This document shows, in pieces, positions 7,786-18,254 of a stretch of DNA of 64,000 nucleotides. Made by a program: the position numbers and the translations under genes. The notes under the pieces are model-generated. The model worked only from the letters and a program-made list of their open reading frames with translations, was not told where the DNA came from and searched no databases. Source of the DNA: Demequina aestuarii. GTDB lineage: Bacteria; Actinomycetota; Actinomycetes; Actinomycetales; Demequinaceae. Location of the stretch: contig NZ_BBRD01000001.1 in assembly GCF_000975095.1 (NCBI RefSeq), positions 1,569,467 to 1,633,466 on the forward strand, in the 5' to 3' direction. How positions within the stretch are numbered: position 1 is the first letter of the stretch; each line of letters begins with the position of its first letter.

Positions 7786-9440
7786 GACGCTCCCCCGTCC
7801 GTCGCGGGATCATGCTCCGACGGCGCCCTCGCGGCGGCGGCACGGTCCGGGACCCCCAGCTGGGCGCGAGTGGGCCAGGCGACGAACTCGTGGTCGTCTC
7901 CGCGGCTCCACCGCACGAGCGGCATCACGAGAGCCGCGACCAGCAGCACGGCGACCGCTCCCCATCCGAACACCACGAGGAACCACCCGGGGTAGCCGTC
8001 GTAGCCCTCGGTGGCGAGACGCACGGTCGTGTCGATGAGCATGTACACCAGCAGCACGGCGACCGCATTGACGACCACCAGCCAGACGCGCCCCACCTTG
8101 ACGCTCGACAGCACGGTGAGGTGGCGCGCGAGTTCACGCCCGCGCCGACCGCACCACAGCGTCACGGCGATCATCGCGACGGCCCCCACGACGATGCCGA
8201 CCTGGTTGGCCCACTGGTCCACCACGTCCAGCACATACAGCGCGGTCGTGGTGCCGAACAGCAGCATCGAGAGCGTCGCCGAGGTGAGCCCCACGGTCAG
8301 TGCCCCGCGCCGGGGCGTCCACCCGAACTTGTCCTGCAGCGCCGAGCTCACGGACTGCAGCACGGAGATCAGCGACGTCAGCCCCGCGATCACCAGGGAC
8401 GCGAAGAACAGCGCGCCGAACCACTGGCCGCCGGGCATCTGCGCGATCACCGCCGGGAACGTCACGAACGACAGCTGCACCCCGGCGATCCCCTCAAGAT
8501 CCGCCACCGCGACGCCCTCGCGGGCCGCCAGGAAGCCCAGGGTCGCGAACACGCCCAGCCCGGCGAGCAGCGAGAACGAACTGTTGCCGAATGCCACCAC
8601 GAGCGCGGGGCCGGCGAGGTTCGATCGCCGCTCCCGGTACGAGGCGTAGGTGAGCATCACGCCGTACGCAAGCGACAGGGAGAAGAACACCTGGCCGTAG
8701 GCGGCGATCCACACGTCGGGGTTGGTGAGCGCGGAGAAGTCGGGAGTGAACAGCGCCTCGACCCCTTGGGCCGCTCCATCCAGCATCAAGGCCCGCACCA
8801 CCAGGATGCCGAAGGTGGCGACCAACAGCGGGATGCCGATCACGTTGAGCTTCTCGACGCCGTGCGCGACTCCCAGCGCGAGCACCAGGATCGCGACCGC
8901 CCAGATCGCTGCAAGCGGGATCAGAACGCCCGGGACGAAGTCCAGTCCCACGCCCACCTCGCCGAGCTGCAGAAACTCGTCGTTGAAGAAGCCGGCCGGG
9001 TCCCCCGCCCATGCGAGGTCGAAGCTGAAGAAGAAGTAGCTCAGCGCCCACGCGATGATCACCGTGTAGTACAGCCCGATCACGAAGCAGATGGCGACGT
9101 GCCACCACCCCACGCCCTCGGCACGGCGGGAGATGCGGCGGAATGCCAGCGGCGCGGAGCCGCGGAAGCGGTGGCCGATCGCGTTCTCGAGGAACAGGAT
9201 CGGGATGCCCGCCGTGATGAGCGCCACCAAGTAGGGGATCATGAAGGCTCCCCCGCCGTTGTCATAGGCCTCGCCGGGGAAGCGCCAGATGTTGCCCAGC
9301 CCCACCGCAGAGCCGATCGCCGCCAGAATGAACGCCGTCTGGCCGGACCAGTGCTCGCGCCTGCTCCCCACCGCGGTCGCCGCGGGTTCGCTGCCGGGAG
9401 GCGCGCTTGCGGCCGATGCGCGGGTGGGGTCTGCGGGCAT
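7782..9440 (-). CDS. Neurotransmitter:sodium symporter (NSS/SNF) family amino-acid importer
   Basis: 552-residue polytopic membrane protein. After a disordered N-terminus it has the NSS signature in TM1 (AIGSAVGLGNIWRFP), where unwound-helix residues bind Na+ and substrate, followed by ENAIGHRFRGSAPLAF and about 11-12 hydrophobic segments. ATG 9440 is preceded by TGAGGTGAGC. Partnership with the downstream MetS-like subunit points to Na+-coupled methionine/alanine uptake as in MetPS, although the exact substrate is inferred. Confidence 0.9.
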   Translation of the reverse strand: MPADPTRASAASAPPGSEPAATAVGSRREHWSGQTAFILAAIGSAVGLGNIWRFPGEAYDNGGGAFMIPYLVALITAGIPILFLENAIGHRFRGSAPLAFRRISRRAEGVGWWHVAICFVIGLYYTVIIAWALSYFFFSFDLAWAGDPAGFFNDEFLQLGEVGVGLDFVPGVLIPLAAIWAVAILVLALGVAHGVEKLNVIGIPLLVATFGILVVRALMLDGAAQGVEALFTPDFSALTNPDVWIAAYGQVFFSLSLAYGVMLTYASYRERRSNLAGPALVVAFGNSSFSLLAGLGVFATLGFLAAREGVAVADLEGIAGVQLSFVTFPAVIAQMPGGQWFGALFFASLVIAGLTSLISVLQSVSSALQDKFGWTPRRGALTVGLTSATLSMLLFGTTTALYVLDVVDQWANQVGIVVGAVAMIAVTLWCGRRGRELARHLTVLSSVKVGRVWLVVVNAVAVLLVYMLIDTTVRLATEGYDGYPGWFLVVFGWGAVAVLLVAALVMPLVRWSRGDDHEFVAWPTRAQLGVPDRAAAARAPSEHDPATDGGAS

Positions 9441-9561
9441 GCTCACCTCAGGTCTGGTGCGGGTCCTGCTGGTGCGGGCCAGACGGGCCCGAACTGGCAC
9501 CAACATACGTGAAGCAGGGCCGATGCGCGGACTGGGGCCCTCTCCTCTCCGCTTCTTCTCC

Positions 9562-9627
9562 CGCCGCCTTCTCTCGCCTCCTTGTCTCGCCTCCTTGACT
9601 CGCCGCCTTCTCTCGCCTCCTTGTCTC
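9562..9627. repeat. CT-rich direct repeat upstream of sensor kinase gene
   Basis: Two copies of a 27-bp pyrimidine-rich unit starting CGCCGCCTTCTCTCGCC occur at 9562-9588 and 9601-9627, with a further partial copy (CTCGCCTCCTTGACTC) between them. They lie in the 240-bp gap between the importer and the histidine kinase gene. Too few and too irregular for CRISPR. Strand asymmetry (almost only C and T) could form unusual DNA or act as a slippage hotspot; no function is known. Confidence 0.6.
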
Positions 9628-9679
9628 ACCACCTCCTCTCACCGCCGCCGCGGACGGCTGGGCGTGAGAAACTCGCTCC

Positions 9680-11068
9680 ATGCCGCCGATCCCCCGCGCC
9701 CCGCAGCGCGGCGACCTCATCCTCGGCATCGTGGTCGCGGCACTCGCCCTCGCCATGCTCGCGATCCTTCCTGCGCTCGCCAGCGTCGACCCCGAGGCCG
9801 CCGTCGACATGCCGGGGCCCCGCGACTGGCAGTGGTGGGCCGTCGCGGCAGCAGTCGTCGTGCAGGGCGCAAGGATGGCGTGGATATCGTCGGCCCCGCG
9901 TCATGTGCTCGTTGCCACGGCCGCCGTCGCGCTGGTGGCATCGCTCGTCCCGCTCGGTGAGGCATCGGGCATCACACTGGTCGCGGTGATCGCCGCCGCC
10001 TATGTCGCGACGCGGCAGCGCGCATCGGCCGAGTCCTGGACGCCCTGGATCCTCGCGACGGTCCTCACCGCCGCCGCCGGGACCATCGCCAACGTGCGCC
10101 TCGACGGCGGCCTGTGGATCCCTCTCGCCGCCGCGATCGGCCAGGCCATCGTGGTCATCGGCATTCCCACCGCGATTGCGGCGGCGGTGTCGGCGCGTCA
10201 TGCGATGGCCGCCTCTCGCGAGCGCGAGGCCACGGCGCGCGCCGGCGAGCTCGAGGCCCGCACCCAGGCCGCCATCGCCGCCGAGCGCACCGCGATCGCC
10301 CGCGAGCTGCACGACATCGCCGCGCACCATCTGTCCGGCATCGCGCTGATGTCCTCGGCCATCGCGCAGCAGATCGACACCGACCCCGCCACCGCGAAGG
10401 CCGGGCTGGCGGACGTGCGCGCCCAGACCCGCACCCTGCTCGACGAGCTGCGCGGGCTGGTCGCGCTGCTGCGGCAGGACGACGGCGCCTCGGTGGACGT
10501 CGAGTCGCTCGCGGGGCTCGAGACGCTGATCCCCGCCGCCCGGGCGCGCGGCCTCGACGTGACTCTCACGGTCGCCGACGGGACCACCATTCGCGCGCTC
10601 TCCCGGGGCATCGGCCCGCTGGGGCAGTTCGCGGCGTACCGCACCGTCCAGGAGGCGCTTGCCAACGCGGCGCGTCACGCACCGGACGGACGCTGCGACG
10701 TCGAGCTTCGCGACGCCGGTGGCGCTCTCGAGATCGTCGTCAGCAACGGTCCGGCGACGCCCGATGCGGCGGTCGCGGCCGGTACCCACGGTGAGGGCGG
10801 GTTCGGCCTGCGAGGAATGGAGGAGCGCGCCGCTCTGACGCGGTCGCGTCTCACCTACGGTCCCACCGAGGACGACGGTTGGCGCGTGGCCCTGCGGGTG
10901 CCGCGCGAGACCGGCCACGACACTGCGTCTTCCCCCACGACGCTTCCGACCTCAATGCCTTCTTCCTCAGTGCCTCCTTCCTCAACGCCTCCTTCCTCAG
11001 TGCCTTCTCCACCAACGCCTTCTCCAACAGCGCCTTCGCCTACGACGAAGCCGGGAGCGCTGCCATGA
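9680..11068 (+). CDS. Sensor histidine kinase, NarL/DesK-type (HisKA_3)
   Basis: 462 residues: about four to five hydrophobic segments in residues 13-175, a short coiled linker, the HisKA_3 dimerisation helix with phosphoacceptor His near residue 211 in ARELHDIAAHHL, and a HATPase domain with EALANAARHA (N-box) and GGFGLRGMEERA (G-box). The last about 45 residues are a Pro/Ser/Thr tail built from a 15-nt tandem repeat. It overlaps the response regulator as ATGA, so they form a cognate pair. The stimulus is unknown. Confidence 0.93.
   Translation: MPPIPRAPQRGDLILGIVVAALALAMLAILPALASVDPEAAVDMPGPRDWQWWAVAAAVVVQGARMAWISSAPRHVLVATAAVALVASLVPLGEASGITLVAVIAAAYVATRQRASAESWTPWILATVLTAAAGTIANVRLDGGLWIPLAAAIGQAIVVIGIPTAIAAAVSARHAMAASREREATARAGELEARTQAAIAAERTAIARELHDIAAHHLSGIALMSSAIAQQIDTDPATAKAGLADVRAQTRTLLDELRGLVALLRQDDGASVDVESLAGLETLIPAARARGLDVTLTVADGTTIRALSRGIGPLGQFAAYRTVQEALANAARHAPDGRCDVELRDAGGALEIVVSNGPATPDAAVAAGTHGEGGFGLRGMEERAALTRSRLTYGPTEDDGWRVALRVPRETGHDTASSPTTLPTSMPSSSVPPSSTPPSSVPSPPTPSPTAPSPTTKPGALP
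10958..11047 (+). repeat. 15-nt tandem repeat encoding the P/S/T tail of the kinase
   Basis: Six units of 15 nt, consensus close to CCTYCTTCCTCARYG, run from 10958 to 11047. In the kinase frame they give five-residue units such as PSSSV, PPSST, PPSSV, PSPPT, PSPTA and PSPTT. The third frame is also open through the repeat and joins the response-regulator frame. Because 15 is a multiple of three, gain or loss of units would lengthen or shorten the tail without breaking the frame. Confidence 0.75.
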
Positions 11069-11730
11069 TCCGCGTGCTCATCGCCGACGACCAGGGGCTG
11101 GTACGCGCCGGACTCACTGCCCTGCTGGGCGCCGCATCGGGCATCGAGGTGGTGGGCGCCGCCGTGGACGGCGACCAGGCGGTCGCGATGGCCAAGGAGC
11201 TGCGGCCGGACGTGGCCTGCGTGGACGTGCGCATGCCCGGCCGGGACGGCATCAGCGTCACTCGCGAGCTGTGCTCCCCGGACGCCGAGCACCCGATCCC
11301 CGTCCTGATTCTCACCACCTTCGCCATCGACGACTCCGTCTTCGCCGCGCTGGAGGCGGGCGCATCGGGATTCATGCTCAAGGACTCGGAGCCCGAGGAG
11401 ATCGTGGCCGCGGTGCGCTCGGTCGCCGCCGGCAATGGCACTCTCGACGGCTCGCTGACCCGCACCGTGATCCGGGAGTTCTCCCGACGCCGCCAGACCC
11501 AGCCCGTCACCGTCGCGAACGGCTCCGACCTGCTGTCACCCCGCGAGCTCGACATCCTGCTGCTGCTCGCGCAGGGGATGTCCAACGAGGACATCGCGCG
11601 TGAGCTGGTGCTCGAGGTGTCGACGGTGAAATCCCACGTGTCGCGCATGCTCCCCAAGATCGGCGTGCGATCCCGACTGCAGGCGGTGGTGTGGGCGTAC
11701 CAGCACCGCGTCGTCGAGGTGGATGGCTAG
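11065..11730 (+). CDS. LuxR/NarL-family response regulator
   Basis: 221 residues. The receiver domain has the acidic pair in LIADDQGL, phosphoacceptor Asp54 in CVDVRMPG, the Thr in LTTF and the Lys in MLKDSEP. The C-terminal LuxR HTH contains LSPRELDILLLLAQGMSNEDIARELVL (given here in parts: SPRELDILLLL, SNEDIARELV) and VSTVKSHVSRML. ATG 11065 overlaps the kinase stop. It is presumed to be phosphorylated by the upstream kinase and to bind DNA; targets are unknown, though the treS gene follows 65 bp downstream with its own promoter. Confidence 0.94.
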   Translation: MIRVLIADDQGLVRAGLTALLGAASGIEVVGAAVDGDQAVAMAKELRPDVACVDVRMPGRDGISVTRELCSPDAEHPIPVLILTTFAIDDSVFAALEAGASGFMLKDSEPEEIVAAVRSVAAGNGTLDGSLTRTVIREFSRRRQTQPVTVANGSDLLSPRELDILLLLAQGMSNEDIARELVLEVSTVKSHVSRMLPKIGVRSRLQAVVWAYQHRVVEVDG

Positions 11731-11782
11731 GGCACGAGCCCCTCGCCCCAGGCGCGACCTGGCCATCTGCCCTCGCAATGCT

Positions 11783-11788
11783 TACGGT
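11783..11788 (+). promoter_or_regulatory. TACGGT -10 box of treS (leaderless start)
   Basis: TACGGT followed by six bases and ATG. Transcription would begin at or next to the first base of the start codon. The same geometry precedes at least twelve other starts in this window. Confidence 0.55.
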
Positions 11789-11794
11789 AGGGAC

Positions 11795-13485
<1,691 letters not shown>

Positions 13486-13489
<4 letters not shown>

Positions 13490-14802
13490 GTCAGTGGACA
13501 GAACGCCCCGAACTGAGCGCCTACTTGGCGCGCCAGCGGTGGTTCGGCCAGGGCCAGGTCGAGGTCCCCATCACCGAGGTGCGCGAGCTCGCATGGCTGA
13601 GCGACCCTGCGGAGGGCCTGGGCGTGAGATTCGAACTGGTCACCGCCGGCTCGATGTTCAATGTGCCGCTGTCGTACCGTCAGCACCCCCGCGAGGACCT
13701 CTCCTACGGATTCGTCGGCGCCGCGTCGCTCGACGGCGAGGTGTTCTACGTCTACGACGCCCTCCACGACCCCGAGGCGCGCGGCATCCTGCTGCGCGGA
13801 TTCGCCGAGGGCCAGTCGGGCCCCGGCGACATCGAGTACTCGCGCATCGACGGCTTCGCACTCGAGTCCCACGAGGACAACGTGCTGCTCTCCGCGGAGC
13901 AGAGCAACACCTCCGTGATCGTGGGCGAGAGCCTCATCAAGTTCTTCCGCAAACTGGCTCCGGGTCGCAACCCCGACATCGAGATCCAGGCGGCGCTCAC
14001 GGAGCTCGGGTCCGAGGAGATCTCTCCGCTCGAGGGGTGGATCTCCGCCGGAGACATCGACCTCGCGATGATCGGCGTGTTCCAGAGGTCCGCGACGGAT
14101 GGCTGGGACACCGCCCGGACGAGCGTGCGGGCCCTCCAGGACGATGCGGTGCGGGCCCGCGAGGCCGGCGGGGACTTCGCCGGCGAGTCCGAGCGGCTGG
14201 GCCACACGCTCGCCGTCGTGCACGAGCAGATGCGGCAGACGCTTCCCACGGCGACGTGGGGTTCTGAGGAGGTCGCCGCGCTCGTCGGACGGCTCACGTC
14301 CCGCCTGGACCAGGCGGTGGCGATGCACGAGTCCGTGGGCGCCTACGCCGACCGGGCTCGGGCGGCCTACGCCGCGGTCGCGTCGGGTGAACCCGTCGAG
14401 GTGCAGCGCGTGCACGGCGATTTCCACCTGGGACAGACGCTCCGCACCACGTCTGGGTGGAAGATCATCGACTTCGAGGGCGAGCCGGCGCAGCCGCTGG
14501 CCGACCGGGTGCGGCTGGACTCGGTCGCGCGCGACGTGGCCGGCCAGCTGCGATCGCTGGACTACGCGGCGCACTCCGTCGCGATCGTCACCGGCGTCGA
14601 GGAGACCGAGTACGTCGACGACTGGGTGCGACGCAACCGCATCGCGTTCCTGCGCGGCTACGGCTACGAGGACTCCGAGACTGCGGCGGCCCTGCTCCAC
14701 GCGTATGAGATCGACAAGGCCCTCTACGAGGTGGTCTACGAGTCGAACTATCGGCCGGATTGGGTCCAGATTCCGCTGCGAGCGCTGGAGCGGCTGCTGT
14801 AG
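13486..14802 (+). CDS. mak: Maltokinase
   Basis: 438 residues. Phosphorylates maltose to maltose-1-phosphate with ATP for GlgE-dependent alpha-glucan synthesis. The N-terminal cap begins LSAYLARQRWFGQ, typical of maltokinase, and the kinase core has the aminoglycoside-phosphotransferase-like brackets VHGDFHLGQTL (catalytic loop) and KIIDFEGEPAQPL (metal site), with NYRPDWVQIPL near the end. ATG 13486 overlaps the treS stop (ATGA) and is preceded by GGAAGGAAC. A longer open frame upstream is only an overlap with treS. Confidence 0.95.
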
Positions 14803-14853
14803 GTCGGTCGGCTGCGTCCAGACGCCAGGTCCGGCGACCGATGCGCCGACCGG
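14803..14853. terminator. Possible bidirectional hairpin between converging genes
   Basis: Arms GTCGGTCGGC (14803-14812) and GCCGACCGGC (14844-14853) are complementary with one mismatch and flank a 31-nt GC-rich spacer. They lie between the converging maltokinase and SulP genes. No U-tract follows on either strand, so a terminator role is only a guess from position. Confidence 0.3.
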
Positions 14854-14884
14854 CGGGCAGTGCGCTGTATCGAGCGAGCAGGCG

Positions 14885-16612
14885 CTACGCCGGCACCGCG
14901 CCGTCGGTGTCGGCGTCGGCGTCGCGAGACTGATCAGTGTGCAGCAGGTGACGGGCGCGTTCGATCGCGCTGGGAGTGTCGGCGAACACGTGGTCGCCGG
15001 CGACGAGGTGAGCAGCCACGCCCAGGCTGGCCATCACCGCGTCGTGGCCAGGCTTGATGCCCGAGAGCATCACCACGATGCCCCGCTTCTCGAGCCGAGT
15101 GATCGCGTCACCGAGCACCTGAGCGCCGGTCGCGTCGAGCGTCGTCACCCGTGACATGCGCAGGATGACCACCCGCACATCGGCGATCTCGGACAGCTCC
15201 AGCAGGAACCGATGCGCCGCCGCGAAGAACAGCGGCCCGTCCAAGCGGTAGGCGACGATGTGCTCGCTGAGGAGCGCGTGCTCCTCCTCGGTGTAGTCGC
15301 CCGCCTCGAGGGGCACCTGCTCCACGCGGGCGCTGCGAGCCACAGCGCGCAGCGCGAGCAGTCCGGCCACCGCGATGCCGATGATGACCGCGGTCACGAG
15401 GTCGATCGCCACGGTCGCAGCAAAGGTCAGGACCAGGATGACGGCGTCGCCCTTGGTGGCCCGGGCGAGGGCCCTGAGCGACGCGAACTCGACCATCCGC
15501 ACGGTTGTGGCGAACAGCACCCCGGCCAACGCCGCAAGCGGGATATGGCTCACCAGCGTCGAGGCCACCAGGATCACCATGAGCAGCACCACGGAGTGGG
15601 TGAGCGCGGCGAGCTTGGAGCTGGCGCCGGCGCGCACGTTGACCGCGGTGCGGGCGATCGCGGCCGTCGCGGGAATCCCGCCGAACAACGGGGCGGCGAT
15701 GTTGGCCAGTCCCTGGCCGAACAGCTCCTTGTCGGGGTGGTGGCGTTCGTTGACGCTCATGCCGTCGGCCACGGTTGCGCTGAGCAGGCTCTCGAGGGCC
15801 GCGAGCGCGGCGACCGCCACGGCCGCGGTCGCCAAGGTGCCCATCGCGCCGATGTCCAGGAAGGCCAGCGACGGGGAGGGCAGCCCGGCGGGCAGATCAC
15901 CCAGGGGCGCGAGGTCCACCGGCGTGACGACAGCCACGAGAGTGGCGATGACCACCGCCACCAGCGAGAACGGCAGCGCGGGCTTCCAGCGGGCGCCAGC
16001 CAGGATCATCGCGGCGACCGCGATCGACATGACGAGTGGTGCGGGGTTCGGGTTCGTGGCGAACTCCCCCACGGCCTCGGCCGCGAGGGCCCACACCTTC
16101 TCACCCTCGAGGCCCGTGACCCCGAGCGCGACGGGCACCTGTTGCAGCGCGATCACGACGGCGATGCCTGCGGTGAAGCCCTCGATCACCGGGGCGGGCA
16201 GGTAGCGCACGTAGCGGCCCAGGCCGGCGACGGCCATCACGATGAGCGCGACGCCGGCCATCAGCCCCACCATCAGCACGCCGGACGATCCGAACTGGGC
16301 CACGATGGGCACCAGCACCACGGTCATCGCACCGGTGGGACCCGAGACCTGGAGGTTGGAGCCTCCGAAGATGGCGGCGACGGCGCCGGCGACCACGGCG
16401 GTGGCCAGACCGGCCTGCGCTCCGAGGCCCGACGCGACGCCGAAGGCCAGCGCGAGCGGCAGGGCCACGATGGCGACCGTCACCCCGGCGATCAGGTTCC
16501 GGCGGGGGTCGCGGCGCACCTCTCGCCAGTCGTCGCGGCCGGGCAAGAGGGACACCACCTTGCCCCACACGGTGCGCGCCGGACGGGCGGCTCCTGTCCA
16601 GGCGACGCTCAC
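14885..16612 (-). CDS. SulP-family inorganic anion transporter with STAS domain
   Basis: 575-residue membrane protein. It starts with a short soluble part, then GVTVAIVALPLALAFGVASG and about 12-14 hydrophobic segments, including the family's SGPTGAMTVVL and GIPATAAIARTAVNVRAGA. The C-terminal STAS domain (about residues 455-560) contains DATGAQVL. The family carries sulfate, bicarbonate or other anions; substrate here is not determined. Its GTG start overlaps the stop of the ArsR gene as GTGA, so the transporter is co-expressed with, and likely controlled by, that regulator. Confidence 0.93.
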   Translation of the reverse strand: MSVAWTGAARPARTVWGKVVSLLPGRDDWREVRRDPRRNLIAGVTVAIVALPLALAFGVASGLGAQAGLATAVVAGAVAAIFGGSNLQVSGPTGAMTVVLVPIVAQFGSSGVLMVGLMAGVALIVMAVAGLGRYVRYLPAPVIEGFTAGIAVVIALQQVPVALGVTGLEGEKVWALAAEAVGEFATNPNPAPLVMSIAVAAMILAGARWKPALPFSLVAVVIATLVAVVTPVDLAPLGDLPAGLPSPSLAFLDIGAMGTLATAAVAVAALAALESLLSATVADGMSVNERHHPDKELFGQGLANIAAPLFGGIPATAAIARTAVNVRAGASSKLAALTHSVVLLMVILVASTLVSHIPLAALAGVLFATTVRMVEFASLRALARATKGDAVILVLTFAATVAIDLVTAVIIGIAVAGLLALRAVARSARVEQVPLEAGDYTEEEHALLSEHIVAYRLDGPLFFAAAHRFLLELSEIADVRVVILRMSRVTTLDATGAQVLGDAITRLEKRGIVVMLSGIKPGHDAVMASLGVAAHLVAGDHVFADTPSAIERARHLLHTDQSRDADADTDGAVPA

Positions 16613-16971
16613 GTCTGGTTCGGCTCTGAGGACGCTCCGGCGGGCATCTCGGTGCGGAGCTCGGCCAGCAGGTCCTCTTGACTGGTCAGCATTGAGGCGA
16701 GGATTCTGCGCGCGGAGCCCATCAGCTCGGCGACGTCGGGGGTGCTCAGGCGGTACATCACGGTGGCGCCCTCGCGATACGAGCTGACGATGCCGGACCT
16801 GCGCAGCACGGCCAGCTGCTGCGAGAGGTTCGAGGCTTCGACCTCGATCTCGCCCAGGAGTTCTCGGACCTGCTTGGGCTCCTCGAGCAGGAGTTCCAGC
16901 ACGCGGATGCGGACGGGGTGACCCAGGGTGCGGAACAGCTCGGCTTTGGCCTGGTGCAACGGAACAGCCAT
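16609..16971 (-). CDS. ArsR-family regulator of the SulP gene, Cys-free
   Basis: 120 residues with a winged HTH: LFRTLGHPVRIRVLELLLEEP, EVEASNLSQQLAVLRRSGIV and REGATVMYRLS. It contains no cysteine at all, so the classical thiol metal site and the persulfide-sensing Cys pair of BigR/SqrR-type regulators are both absent; the signal is unknown. The start is the ATG of MAVPLHQAKAELF. Position before a SulP gene in one coupled unit suggests local autoregulation. Confidence 0.88.
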   Translation of the reverse strand: MAVPLHQAKAELFRTLGHPVRIRVLELLLEEPKQVRELLGEIEVEASNLSQQLAVLRRSGIVSSYREGATVMYRLSTPDVAELMGSARRILASMLTSQEDLLAELRTEMPAGASSEPNQT

Positions 16972-17309
16972 GGTGTCGTCACGCTTTCGTCGGGTGTGCA
17001 GGTCGGGGCGGTCGTCGGGGTTCGCAGTCCACCGCTTCCTGATCACGGCTTCCTGGGCCACAGTTCACTTGCCACAGGTCGAGCAGGGCTGCGAGGCGGG
17101 CGAGGTTCGATGATCTCACTGATTGACAACTTCTTCAAGTGCACACATGGCGAAGTGCCGATGTCCGCCCTTGAGCAAGACCCGTTCCGAGGTTCGCGAC
17201 GCACTTTGCTCAAGCGGCGGCGAACCGCGATTCGGATGGAGCCTCACCCAGGGTTTCGGTACGGTCGAGGAACGGCCCGACGCCGATGCTCACACCAAGG
17301 AGGCAGCTG
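16972..17309. promoter_or_regulatory. Intergenic region upstream of ArsR-SulP operon
   Basis: No gene is seen in this 338-bp stretch. It is locally less GC-rich around 17101-17160. At 17123-17138 TTGACAACTTCTTCAA carries the dyad TTGA-N8-TCAA, a candidate ArsR operator or a promoter for either strand. Nothing else stands out. Confidence 0.3.
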
Positions 17310-17510
17310 ATGCCAGGCCAGACGCCTTCACGGCAGACGCACCACCGCAGTGCAGTCGTTGCATGCCTGATCGCTGCAAGCATGATCGTCGCATCGCAGC
17401 TCCCACCGTTCGCCCCCGATGCCGTGTGGCTGTGGGCCCTCGCGCTGATCGTCCTCACCGGGGGGTTCGCGACCACGTTGCGTCCACGCACTGCGGCGCG
17501 GCACCGGTAG
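17310..17510 (+). CDS. Small membrane protein, 66 aa
   Basis: Starts MPGQTPSRQTHHRS and carries two hydrophobic stretches (AVVACLIAASMIVASQL and VWLWALALIVLTGGFATTL) followed by a basic end. A strong AAGGAGG ribosome site lies seven nt before ATG 17310. The frame continues upstream but without a better start. No family recognised. The ribosome site and the hydrophobic hairpin layout support a real small membrane protein. Confidence 0.6.
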   Translation: MPGQTPSRQTHHRSAVVACLIAASMIVASQLPPFAPDAVWLWALALIVLTGGFATTLRPRTAARHR

Positions 17511-17609
17511 TCGACGCCCACCCGGGGGCGCCATCAGTCGGCTCAGTGTCACGCCAGCCGAGCGCACTTGCGCGAGCGTCAGAGGCTCCGATTCAGACTG
17601 GCGCCGTCG

Positions 17610-17897
17610 TCACGGCCGCACCGTCGCGGAGTAGATCAGCTGGGTCTCGATCGGGTCGACGAGCCAGGGCTCGCCCGGATGCGATCGCGCGAAGAACATC
17701 AGCACCCGGCACGGCCTCAGTTCGGCCGCATGCTCGCGAGCCCAGTCCAGCACCTCGATGGCGTTACGACTGCGAACGTCCCAGGCTTCCATCGCGTTCG
17801 CCAGCGCGGGCCCGCCCGTCCAGAATTCGAGCCGGTACCGAGGCACGTCCTCGATCTCCGAGATGGCGTTGCGCTCGTCGACCATCTGCTTCTGCAT
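17610..17897 (-). CDS. Hypothetical protein, 95 aa
   Basis: Starts MQKQMVDERNAISEIEDV with GAAGGGGA upstream. Compact soluble-looking protein with Trp/Phe-rich parts (YRLEFWTGG, VLMFFARSHPGEPWLVDP). No family recognised. It follows another small gene on the same strand after a 22-bp gap, so the two may share a transcript. Confidence 0.6.
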   Translation of the reverse strand: MQKQMVDERNAISEIEDVPRYRLEFWTGGPALANAMEAWDVRSRNAIEVLDWAREHAAELRPCRVLMFFARSHPGEPWLVDPIETQLIYSATVRP

Positions 17898-17919
17898 GCG
17901 TCCCCTTCGTCGGTCACGG

Positions 17920-18207
17920 TCATGCTTGCACCTCCGACTGCCCGCCGACCGCGCCGGCGACAGGAGAGGCGGCGACGCCCACCCAGGTGAAGCCGTCCTG
18001 ATCGGGAGTCGACTCGTATGCGAGGCGGATCTCCTGCCCCGTGCTCAGGGAGAACGCATCGAGACCGTCGCAGCACATGGGGTAGAAGAGCCACACGTCA
18101 TGACCATGGGTCCTGGCCCGGGCGGCTCCGACTCCTTCGGCGGGGTCCCACTCGACGACGACGGCGACGTCTTCCACCACCTCACGCCCGTGACGCACCT
18201 CATTCAT
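17920..18207 (-). CDS. Hypothetical protein, 95 aa
   Basis: From MNEVRHGREVVEDVAVVVEW. It contains a paired Cys (YPMCCDGLDAF) and a beta-rich second half (EIRLAYESTPDQDGFTWVGV). No family is assigned. The frame extends to 18237, but ATG 18207 gives the more natural N-terminus. It probably belongs with the 95-residue gene downstream. Confidence 0.55.
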   Translation of the reverse strand: MNEVRHGREVVEDVAVVVEWDPAEGVGAARARTHGHDVWLFYPMCCDGLDAFSLSTGQEIRLAYESTPDQDGFTWVGVAASPVAGAVGGQSEVQA

Positions 18208-18254
18208 GCGATCAGTAGTAGCACCCCGGGGCGCCACCCCACCGGGACTCCCCG

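Noticed and set aside
9562-9627. CRISPR array
   Set aside because: Only two full copies, pyrimidine-only, no unique spacers and no cas genes.
15212-16681. 489-codon plus-strand open frame
   Set aside because: Antisense to the SulP transporter; His/Gly/Arg-rich composition typical of shadow frames.
16972-17309. Additional plus-strand frame 16918-17310
   Set aside because: Mixed composition with no coding bias and no ribosome site.
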